A stretch of DNA of 64,000 nt, taken from Excoecaria cochinchinensis. Its lineage: Eukaryota; Streptophyta; Magnoliopsida; Malpighiales; Euphorbiaceae. Made by a program: the position numbers and the translations under genes. The notes beneath the pieces were generated by a model, which saw only the letters and a program-made list of their open reading frames with translations, ran no database searches and was not told the DNA's origin. This document shows, in pieces, positions 55,685 through 64,000 of this stretch. Numbering within the stretch: position 1 is the stretch's first letter; each line of letters opens with the position of its first letter. The DNA lies in contig CANTUQ010000003.1 of assembly GCA_947683425.1 (NCBI GenBank), positions 3,534,001-3,598,000 on the forward strand, read 5' to 3'.

Positions 55685-56996
55685 CTAGGTCCTTCTGCTG
55701 CTCTCGCCAGTCTGATGCTTGAGCCCTCGCATCCTATTGTTAGATACCGGGCTAAGGACCCATCTCTTGTACTCGCTAGTGGAAGCCACAGAATGAGCTC
55801 CGAACCTAGGAATGACAGTCTTCATCGGTAGTCGGCTCCACAGTTCATGATACCGAGAAGCAAAGGCATCAGAAAGAGCTCCTCCCCGAAAAGATAGTGG
55901 GACCCTCACCACATCCTGGATCATCCCAAGCTGGCGAGCACTCCGAGATGTGATATGGAAAGTAGCCTGACGGAGCCCACAGAGGGGAACACACCCCGAT
56001 GGTCCATCAATGATCGCATGGGATAGAGGTAGCCAGGTAGACATGAACTGGTATCGTCTTCCGACAGCTCGCTAAATCTGGCAATGCCTTCATCAGCAGT
56101 GGCGCATGTATACAGCCGTCGACGCGGGAGGAAGTGTCTCGAGGAGTACTGCGCAATGACTCGGGGAGGTGGCTCTGACAACATTCTCAGCTTCTCTTGC
56201 AGCCAGACCTGATAAAAAAAATGAAAAAAAAAGCCGCTGGAGTAAGTAGGATTTACTTCAGGCAAAAATAAGGCATAGGGTTGTGTGAAAATCCAAAAGG
56301 ACGCGCTTTCCGCCAAGAAAAGCTAGTGCAAAAATCAATAAGGGACGCACTACCTTTAAAATAATGACGTACCTAGAGCAATAAGGGGCTTCCCGTGAAC
56401 ATGGGGGTGGATCCGGAGCATACAGCATCTAAGCCCAGAATGGTCTCAGCCAGAATAAGTGGAAAGGGAGATAGCCCGCGGTGGAAATTGTCCAAAGCCC
56501 CAAACAGGCGAAGATCGCTGATCAAACCCCCTGGAGCCACAGTCAAGAAGCTCATCATGCAAAATAAGAATACGATGCTTACCCGGTAGGTGGGGACGTC
56601 AGAGAATCTGTCTAGAGCCTCGACCAGCGGCAACAAAGAGAAGGTAGAACCCGGGGGAACCAACTGCACAGCCTCAGAAGGGGCTATACCTAAAGACAGA
56701 GCAATATCTCGAGTCTGGAGTAAACCACAACGTGGGATACAAGGCAGAGCGCTAGGGGGATACCAGGCACCGACAATGGCGGCTAACTCCTCAGGTAGGG
56801 GGCATAACTCCTGGTACGTGAACTTGAAGACGTGAAACCGGGGATTCCAGAAATGGGTTGCAGCCAGAAGAAGGTTGTGGTCTACCTTAGCCCTGCGCAG
56901 GTGTTTCAGGCCGGAAAGAGGAGAAAGAGTGTCGTTTTCCCAAGTGTGGTTGTCGTCTAAGATGCGGTACATCTTCTGGAGGAGAGGAGATGACAT
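55685..56996 (-). pseudogene. Antisense extra gene of element E, probably spliced
   Basis: Exon 1 is 56996-56373 (207 codons, MSSPLLQKMYRIL...). It contains AATHFWNPRFHVFKFTYQELCPLPEEL, a pattern I relate to plant-mobile-domain/DUF7745-like proteins common in plant transposons. A good intron, GTACGT at 56372 to TTATCAG at 56209 (164 nt), would join it to exon 2 (VWLQEKLRM... and later MSTWLPLSHAIIDGPSGCVPLCGLRQ). Exon 1 ends TAG at the splice junction, perhaps from CAG, and exon 2 has a frameshift near 56000. It is transcribed opposite to the element, probably from a TATA box at 57075-57082. Function unknown. Confidence 0.65.
56209..56372 (-). other. Probable intron of the antisense gene
   Basis: Minus strand GTACGTCATT at the donor and a T-rich tract ending TTTTATCAG at the acceptor. 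Matches 20640-20835 in element A. Confidence 0.5.
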
Positions 56997-57074
56997 CTTG
57001 CGAAAATTAGAGGATGAATCCTAGAGAAATATTGAGAAAATGAGAGGACACAAGAAATCAGAAAAGTTGACGAA

Positions 57075-57082
57075 ATATATAG
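57075..57082 (-). promoter_or_regulatory. TATA box for the antisense gene
   Basis: Minus strand CTATATAT, about 80 bp upstream of the ATG at 56996, with a short pyrimidine-rich leader between. Confidence 0.5.
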
Positions 57083-57300
57083 GGAAGCGCCACAGACGGC
57101 CTACCCGTGCCTCAAGAGAGACGGCCTGCCCGTCGGTAGTCATCCACCTGGCAGTTTGCATACGTCAGCATTGCATCATGTGCATTAATTATGCATTTAA
57201 TGGGGAATAGTGAGCGACAGATGCCCAGCCCGTCGGTCGCCCCTAGCGGCGCCCAACCCGTCGGTCACGAAATCTATATAATGGCCGTGTGACCGACGGA
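57083..57300. promoter_or_regulatory. Internal bidirectional promoter region of element E
   Basis: About 200 bp between the divergent genes, with CCCGTCGGT words at about 57130, 57229 and 57258. The right-hand TATA box (TATATAAT, 57275-57282) is flanked by a perfect 11-bp inverted repeat, CCGTCGGTCAC (57258-57268) and GTGACCGACGG (57289-57299). The same motif fills the LTR promoter of E. Confidence 0.6.
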
Positions 57301-58059
57301 CAAACAGTTTTGCCATTTTCTCTTTTCCTCTCCCTCTCGTTTTTTTTTTTGTCGTTTTCTGCACTCTTTTCTTTTTCCTTTCTTTCTATTTTCATTTTTC
57401 TTGCATTTTTGGGCCCTTTTCGCTCGACCGGTCATCCAAGGAAGTACTTTTCTTCATTTCTACAATTTTCTGCAAATTACAGGTAAGTAACCAATCACTT
57501 CCTCTTTTAATTTTAGTTTATTTCCTTTTCTTCTTCTTCTTTTTTCTTTTAGAATGAGTATATTGCTTTAGTTTGCCTTAAAAATTAAGGGTAGACGTTG
57601 CTAGTTTTAATATAATTTTGGCATGCTAATTAGTCAAACCATTGCATGATATTGCCTATAAAACATGTTCCCTTAGAAATAGGAATTCCTATGCATGCTA
57701 GCAAATGTATATAAGTATGGTATATATGTGCTGTTGTTGGGGCCTGAAGCCTGTCCCTTTTGTGCAGGAAGTGGGGCACACCCTTGCCGGGGTGCTGCCC
57801 ATTTCTTATGAATATATATATACAATTGTTTTGTTGGGGCCTGAGGCCCGTTTTGTGTTTTTTCCATGCAGGACGTTGGGCACATCCCTGCCGGGGTGCT
57901 GCCCGATTATTTTATTTTCATTTTCAATTATTTATCTTTCTCTCCTCATACCTGGGCTGCTATCGCCCGGATGAGGTCCAATGTGCTTTTTGTTTTGGAA
58001 ATTGGGCCTATTAACGCCCGCTCTGTTAAATTAATTTATATAATCTTTTCTTTTGCAGG
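57301..58059 (+). other. Leader exon and intron of the sense extra gene
   Basis: A pyrimidine-rich leader ends at a consensus donor (TTACAG/GTAAGTAA, 57483). The acceptor TTTTCTTTTGCAG ends at 58058, one base before the ATG of the ORF. The 576-nt intron contains a two-copy imperfect repeat (GGGGCCTGA(A/G)GCC...CCGGGGTGCTGCCC, from about 57737 and 57837). Confidence 0.6.
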
Positions 58060-60012
58060 ATGCCTTCGAGACGACGAGTTCCCCAGGCCCGGCCCGAGGT
58101 AGAGATCCCAGGCTGGATGGATGATGAGTCCGCACAGAGATATAGGGCGCTGGCCCAGGTCGAGTTCCGAGCTAGCCGTTTTATATCAAGGCCATTCCTA
58201 GAGGCCCTAGGGATGGCCGCCGAGGTAGACGCACTGATAGAGGGTGCTGGATGGACAAACTTTCTGACTCCCACGTTTCAGACGTTCCCCAAGGCTACAC
58301 GGCAGGTGTTAGCCACTCTACACTATGTAGGGTATTAGAGATCGGACACCGAACCGTGCGTAGTGCAGTTTTGGTTTGACGGCCTGCATGTTAGTATCAC
58401 GAGGCGTCGGTTCGCGGAGGCAATGGGGTTCTCGATAGGTGATGGAGTTATAGCCTCGCAGAGAGTAGTGAGGCGCGCCCATTGGGCGGCTATTGCTTTT
58501 GCCAGGAGTGCTGTGTGATCACGATACAGAGAAAAGTACCGTACTGGTCTCTTAGGCACTCCGGTACCTGCACAGAGTGCTTTCCAGCTCGTACCTCGGT
58601 CGGGCTGGTAATCCAGGGTCGCTTAACACGGCCGAGATCTAGAGCCTCTGGCTATGGTGGCAGGCCAGCGCCTCAATGTTAGCCATGAGATCCTGGCTAA
58701 CATGGTTAAAGTCGGCAGGGGGTCAGCCCCAATGGTGATAGTCGGAGGGGTTGTTACCAGATTGCTTTTGGGCTTAGGAGTCGCCCCAGATAGGCTCAGA
58801 GGACCCTTGGACGAGGGGATCTATGTTGACGCATCAGCCGCAGTTCAGATGGGCATGGTCTTGCCGCTGCCGGGGCAGCTTGAGGCCTTCAGGCTGCTCA
58901 CCATCCACGAGACTAGGCGAGCTTTTGCTCTTTCGCCTTTGGGACTAGAGCCAGAGCAGGAGCAGCAGCAGCCACCTCCTCAGCCTCCACAGTCCCCGCA
59001 GCACCAGGCACCACCTTAGCCTAAGACCACGCCACCGCCACCACGGTAGGAGTAGCCTAGGACTCCGTCGGATTTCGACGTGGAGTTCACCATGGACGAG
59101 CTTTTTAGCACCCCACCGGTGTCCAGGGCACCTGTTTCCTCACCGAGCACCAAACTATAGCGGTCCACCCTCAGGCCCTTCGAGAGGTTTCATCCTTACT
59201 TTGGGAGCGACCCGAGGGCATCCACTTCTGCAGCTCAGCCATTAGAGCCGACTCAGGAGCCATCGCAGCCGCAGCCAGACATCTCGCAGCTCCCGACCTC
59301 CATGTTCACAGCGTTTGAGCATCGATTAGAGGAGAGGGACAAGGCTACCCATAAGAGACTGGACAGACAGCAGACTGCTATCCAGGAGCAGTCCAGAGTC
59401 ATTGAGCGTCTGACCTAGGAGCAGGTTGAGCTCATTGACCATATGGTGCAGGAGCAGGCCCGGCTTATGGAGAGCATCAGGGACGAGCAGGCTAGGCTTG
59501 TGGAGCAGGTTGTATAGGGACAGAGAGAGCTCAGAAAGCAGCTTGGTCAGGATCTGAGGACGTCCCAGGATCAGGCATCTCAGAGGATTGATGTGACTTT
59601 GCAGATGATTGATGAGTCACTTGATTCTCTTAGGTCTTGGGTCCAGGCGATAGAGGGGATCGTTCCTCCCCTATCCCAGTCCATGAGAGAGTTCAGGGAG
59701 CACACTGAGCAAAGACTGGAGCGGATGAGGAAGGCTGCCAGTGAGCAGACCAGCCAGATGAGCTAGGCCTTCAACCAGTTAGGGGGGATAGTTTCTGACA
59801 CCTTGAGCTTCAGGAGGACGTGCACCCAGCCCTTCCTAGATGGCTACGCTCAGGTTAGGTTCAGACAGACTTACGCTTCTGGGGCCGGACCATCTGTGCC
59901 TCAGCATCCACCTCCGACTCAGCCAGTTCCCCCTCCACCTCAGCCTGAGCCGATTCACCTCTCGGATGATGAGGACCCGGATGAGGAGCTCACGGACTAC
60001 CCGCCATTATAG
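58060..60012 (+). pseudogene. Sense extra gene of element E, related to Athila ORF3
   Basis: About 650 codons in one consistent frame from MPSRRRVPQARPEVEIP, but with roughly ten stops, mostly TAG. The N-terminal RFISRPFLEALGMAAEVDAL and FPKATRQVLATLHYVG match in pattern the Athila ORF3 domain (SYLDFGLLEKLGIKNEV, TLTRDFVSTV). A heptad-rich segment (IEERDKATHKRLDRQQ-like, QARLMESIRDEQARLVEQ) lies at about 59320-59560. Proline-rich stretches flank it and the end is acidic (LSDDEDPDEELTDYPPL). Function unknown; probably a coiled-coil protein. It ends about 1.1 kb before the polypurine tract. Confidence 0.7.
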
Positions 60013-61128
60013 TCATTCAGGGAGTTTGGATGACATTCATTTTGTATTTTGTTCATTATTATCGCGGTTGTATATACATTGTACAAAAGCTGATGTTAGT
60101 GGAAAACTTTTATTTCCAGCTATGTATATTTATTTATTTATTTCTATCTTTATTTATGCTTTATGCATTAAAGATGATTGTATGCTCTTATACCCATTCA
60201 TATCAAAAGTCAAAATGATCATATAACGAGAAAAATGTTAAAAAGCAATACAATAATACAAAACATGATGAAAATAATGATAATGAGATGACAAAAAGGA
60301 TGATAAATAATAAAACCAAATCATTTATGAGCATATTGAAAGGGAATAACTCATACATGAATTAACAAAATCCTTTGCCAATTAGGGACATTGCTTAACA
60401 CCGGTCCAAATACGGACGTCAATCACAATCTGAGGACAGATAGATCGAACTTCATGTCCTCCCGAATCACTCAGCCAGAGGACACTACGCACCTTGCAGA
60501 TCGGATGGGGGTTAGCAAGGCAACTTCAACAAACCGAGATTGTAGCCAGAGAGTGCTACATCTCACAGTTCACGCAGTAGTCAGAGAGTGCTACGCACCT
60601 TGCAGATCGGATGGGGGTTAGCAAGGGAGCTTCACCAATCGATGTTGCAGTTAGAGAACACTGCTCTTCACCTTGGGACTGTAGCCAGAGAGTGCTATAT
60701 CTCACAGTTCATGTTGTAGTCAGAGAATACTACACACCTTGCAGATCGGATGGGGGTTAGCAAGGGAACTCCAACAAGTTGAAGTTGCAGTTAGAGAACA
60801 CTGCTCTTCGCCTCGAGATTGTAGTCAGAGAGTACTATATCTCCCCGACGCCGCGTGAGCCGAGCAAGGCCAGCAGAAACAATCAAAGATGCAGTTATAG
60901 AACACTGCTCTTCCCACCAAGGTCATAGCTAGAGAACGCTGCATCTCACCAATGCCTTATAGGTCGAGACGAGAACGGTAGGGACGTTTCCATCCATTGA
61001 GCAGACTGAGACGAAGTCTACCTGACGAGGGACACGGAAGGTAAGAATCGCTACAGATACGCTTTTCTTCCTTTTTTTTGTTCCTTTCTCTGAATTTTGG
61101 ATCATCTAGGCACTCGTGCGCTAGTTTT
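60013..61128 (+). other. 3' untranslated region of element E
   Basis: AT-rich stretch to 60380, then the stem-loop repeat region (60460-60960), then a segment shared with element A (60960-61128). No gene. Confidence 0.7.
60460..60960 (+). repeat. Stem-loop repeat array in E 3' UTR (9 hairpins)
   Basis: 18-bp stem-loops GTAGCCAGAGAGTGCTAC-like and GCAGTTAGAGAACACTGC-like at 60542, 60577, 60647, 60681, 60716, 60787, 60821, 60891 and about 60925. The outer stems alternate GTAG/CTAC and GCAG/CTGC, a compensated change. The word GCAGATCGGATGGGGGTTAG occurs at about 60495, 60602 and 60739. Confidence 0.8.
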
Positions 61129-61147
61129 CCCCAAAATTGGGGGCAAT
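61129..61147 (+). other. Polypurine tract of element E
   Basis: CCCCAAAATTGGGGGCAAT immediately before the 3' LTR; identical in form to that of element A. Confidence 0.85.
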
Positions 61148-63228
61148 TGTAAGCACCGTGTCCCGAGGCGGTCTAGATTAGAGATTACCCGATGAGGAAT
61201 CAACATCCGAGTCCGTACAAACGGTTGAGATTCGGAGGTTTTGGTCCCCTGCTTCATGAGAAATGTGTTCTTTCAGTCTTCGTAGGAAAGAGGGAGGAAA
61301 CGGGGATCTTTTTTTTGGGTCAAAAGATGTATTTTTCTCCACCGGCGGTCTGCCCGTCTATCACAGTCACTCGCTGCGGGTCACCGACGGCCTATATGAT
61401 TTTCCGATGCCCGTCGGAGGGACCTGATTTTTTGGAGCATGCAACCTGATTTCCCAGAACACGCGACCTTTTCGACGCCCGTCGGTAAGAGTTGCAGGCC
61501 CGTCGATTGAATCCTTGTGTCAGTAGGAGTGAACCGATGCTCGTCTGTGGAACCGACACCCGTCGGTCACCCCTGGCCTATAAAAGCTTTCATTTCCCTC
61601 CTAGAAAGGGGTTGGAGAAATTTCTAAAGGGGGAAACTCTATCAAAATTAACACTTGTTTCTCTCTCTTCCAACAAACACAAATCTTAAGAAATCTCTTT
61701 TAGTTTAAGAATCAAACCTTTAAAAAGGAGCTAAATCTAATTAGTTTTCCTAAGGCTTTGATTCCAAAATTCAGTCTTTTGAAGGATCAAGAAGGAAATA
61801 ATCTATTTTCCTCATTCTTGACCTCTCATTTTGTCTTCTCGTGGAGCGTGTGGGACTTTAATCGACACCAAAAATCCAACCAAAATATTATCTTAGGGTA
61901 AATATTCCGGACTTCTTCTTCGCATTATTTCATCTTTATTCTTATTCTTGCTTTTTTTGCCTTTTTTGTTTTTATCTTTCTTTATTTTGATTCTTTTCAT
62001 CTCATTTTTGTGGTAAAAATCTGTGTTTGCCTTGAAAAAATAGTTTCGCTCTCATTTTTTTGAGACAGCGGTGACCGACAGGTCATCTGTTTCACTAATG
62101 CCCGTCGGTCACCCCTCCCATAGACGCCCTCTCTTGAGTGAGCGACGGGACACGTTGGTCACCTTGACTAACGCCCGTCGGTCACTCGGTAGTGGCCGTC
62201 CCTGGGTTCTGTCTCCATATTTTCAAACCCCCTTTTCTTTTCCTTTTTCTATCTCTCTCAAGTCTTAGAGCTTTATTTATATTGTGCTTTTTGTATATTA
62301 ACACCCATTAACCTTTTGTGAGCATATATGATTTTCTTGGACTGCCCTGAGCTCGAGGGGCAATCTACCATGCTCGAAGGATTCCGTCCGGTTTAGTTTT
62401 CTAACCTTCTTAGTTATTTCACTCATTTGTTTATTTATTAATTATTTTATGTACATGAATATACCTTTTTGTATCTCGATAAATATAAAAATTGATGAAT
62501 GTTTTATATTTAATAAAGGGAGATTTTCATAAAATTAAGGACCCAATGTCCTATTTTTCATCCAATGAAAAATTTCCACAATAAAAACATCATTTTTATA
62601 ATAAATGCATGCGAGGACCAAAGTCCTCAAAATAAATAATCACCCGTTTTATGTATGTATTGCACATTTATAAATGGGAGTTGTATTCTGCTCCTAGTGT
62701 TATTGTAATTTTTTGATTTAATATTCCTTTATTTGTCTATCGCTTTAACACGTGAATAAAATGCGCTTTTAATTCAATTGCATCGTGTGGAAAGGGAGTG
62801 AATTAATGAGTTCAAAATTTAATCATAAAATGATCGAGGTAGAAATAGATGAGAAGTCCCGAACCCAGCTCTGGTCTTTGGGCTCAACGAGGCGAGAGGT
62901 CTTTCCGATCACTCATTGGAACCTCCAAGACACCTCTTGTGTCCTTTTCAAAGACTTAATCAATGAATCCTAGGCTCCAAGGGAGAGAGGTTCACCCTCC
63001 AAGACCCCTTTTGGTTGGCCCAAAATGGATACATGCGTTGTCTTAGGCTCTTTGAGGCGAGAGAAACTTTCCCAATATTTTATTGGGTGGCGACTCCATG
63101 AAACCTCCTTGTTTCCTAAAATAAACGCACTTGTAAATATCTTTACAAGTTACCAACGGATCCTCAATTGCCCAATCGCCCTCAAGCGGGTGGTCAGAGG
63201 GGCGACCGCGGGTCCGACACTCGTCACA
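61148..63228 (+). repeat. 3' LTR of element E
   Basis: 2081 bp from TGTAAGCACCGTG to CGTCACA, followed by the ATAAT duplication. Carries stem-loops AGGACccaatGTCCT (62538-62552) and GAGGACcaaaGTCCTC (62613-62628), and the CCGTCGG motif array at 61340-61570 and 62070-62210. Confidence 0.92.
61579..61585 (+). promoter_or_regulatory. TATA box of E 3' LTR
   Basis: TATAAAA preceded by CCCGTCGGTCACCCCTGGCC. The equivalent stretch is missing from the 5' LTR. Confidence 0.65.
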
Positions 63229-63233
63229 ATAAT

Positions 63234-63790
63234 CCGAAGGGCATGTCCATTTAAGTGGTGTGCCTTTATCTTCCCCGATACATAGGTGGTGGCTATCACT
63301 ATGCATCTAAGCACTGCCCATGTACTATCCTTATCATAGTTATCGAAGCAATCTGGCGCAAAGGGAGGAAAACCTAGAAGCTTCAAAAATCTCATAAAAG
63401 TGATCTCGTATAATGTGCCCTTCAAATAGAATGAGACAGCTCCAGGATTTTTGATAGGACTTCAGTCGATCCTACAGTTCACTATAGCCACAAAGTCCCT
63501 TGTCAAATCCGGATAAACTTTCTCGTTGTGTGCAAATAGCCACTCCCAACCAATGTTGGCGATGAGGCACTGGACTTCATTCCTCATCCCCAATTTCCCA
63601 AGCAAGTCCATATCCAAATAGCTTGTCGAAATATAATTGCATTTGGTGAAAAGTGAATAATTTACCTTCATGTTGTTTGGCACCCAATTTGGGATCGTAG
63701 AGACATCGACAGGGGGCTAGATGGCTGGCTGGATGAGCTAGAAGCAATTGCAGTGCTTTTATATTTTGGGGCCAATGCATGAAAAAAATG
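63234..63790 (-). pseudogene. ORF3, N-terminal part (element D)
   Basis: Continuation of D ORF3 beyond element E: YISTSYLDMDLLGKLGMRNEV, DLTRDFVAIVN, then in a shifted frame FMRFLKLLGFPPFAPDCFDNY and TYVSGKIKAHHLNGHALRI. Frame 63683-63462 and frame 63425-63150 are separated by a frameshift and a stop. The start region near 63770 (TTTTTTTCATGCATTGG) resembles the 3' splice site of Ath1 ORF3 but with its AG lost. Confidence 0.85.
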
Positions 63791-64000
63791 ACAATGTTCA
63801 ATAGCACTTCAAGTTCATAAAATAACAATGGCCCTAAATATCAACATCAATTATCAAGCTCATTAGAACCAAGCATATTCATTTTCACATGCACAATTGA
63901 TGATAGTAATATCATATAAGAGAAATGTCAATTCAAAAAGAGTCAAGAATATTCAATGACAAACATACAGAGATGTAACTGAAGAAGAAATTAAATGAAG
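63791..64000 (-). other. Region upstream of D ORF3
   Basis: AT-rich sequence equivalent to the presumed intron of Ath1 (9540-9760). No gene. The window ends here. Confidence 0.5.

Larger units (their letters stand above)
44219..63228 (+). mobile_element. Tat-lineage element E with two extra genes (19.0 kb)
   Basis: Plus-strand element with TSD ATAAT (44214-44218 and 63229-63233), LTRs 44219-46256 and 61148-63228, primer site 46258-46275, polypurine tract 61129-61147, gag-pro with an 1807-bp tandem duplication, RT, RNase H, archaeal-type RNase H, integrase, an antisense gene (56996-55685), a sense extra gene (58060-60012) and a 3' UTR with stem-loop repeats. Stops and a lost catalytic residue make it inactive. 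Extra ORFs in either orientation between pol and the 3' LTR are known in Tat elements. Confidence 0.93.
41382..64000 (-). mobile_element. Athila-lineage element D, split by E and cut by window edge
   Basis: Minus-strand Athila element with 3' LTR 41382-43290, a shortened 3' untranslated region, and ORF3 interrupted at 44218 by element E and resuming at 63234. Gag-pol, the primer site and the 5' LTR lie beyond 64000. Compared with Ath1 the 3' region lacks the part equivalent to 6716-8034. It is inserted in the chromovirus RNase H; the candidate TSD AGAGA (41377-41381) cannot be checked. Confidence 0.85.

Overview
The window is plant nuclear DNA built almost entirely from nested LTR retrotransposons of the Ty3/gypsy superfamily. 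I found no rRNA, tRNA or recognisable host gene. The evidence is plant-type Tat/Ogre polyproteins with a second, archaeal-type RNase H, Athila polyproteins with a third ORF, a Tekay/Del-like chromovirus fragment, and plant-type primer-binding sites. A large-genome, probably eudicot, angiosperm is the likely source; the species cannot be named from this sequence.

Nesting order, read from interrupted genes and 5-bp target-site duplications (TSDs). The oldest recognised piece is a chromovirus pol fragment (40002-41381, + strand). Tat element B (- strand, 2450-40001) lies against its left side and Athila element D (- strand, 41382 to beyond 64000) against its right side. Tat-derived element A (- strand, 3410-30786, TSD CACGT) landed inside the B integrase gene. 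Athila element Ath1 (- strand, 4806-18529, TSD GCAAA) landed inside the 3' LTR of A. A solo LTR of another family (25098-27633, TSD GAACC) sits in the leader of A. Tat element E (+ strand, 44219-63228, TSD ATAAT) landed inside ORF3 of D. A further Tat element, C (- strand), enters from the left edge, with its 5' LTR at 328-2449.

The proteins are the usual retrotransposon set: gag (capsid), aspartic protease, reverse transcriptase, RNase H, archaeal-type RNase H in the Tat elements, and integrase. Nearly all frames are broken by stops and frameshifts. Exceptions are ORF3 of Ath1 and a 476-codon gag-type frame in A. E also carries two extra genes between pol and the 3' LTR: an antisense gene with a probable intron and a sense gene with a probable leader intron. 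They are divergently arranged around what looks like an internal bidirectional promoter.

The most unusual signal is a family of about 33-bp palindromes (arm TCACGGTGACAAT and its complement, with covarying variants) in regular arrays with a 72-73 bp period. There are 32 copies in five arrays: the LTRs of Ath1 (two) and D, a site upstream of Ath1 ORF3, and the unrelated solo LTR. In all three Athila LTRs the array stops exactly 11 bp before a TATA box, and the ORF3 array ends 11 bp before a TATA-like sequence. I read these as helically phased promoter arrays. Element E shows a parallel arrangement with a different motif (CCGTCGGTCAC): it recurs in the LTR promoter and forms an inverted repeat around the TATA box of the internal promoter.
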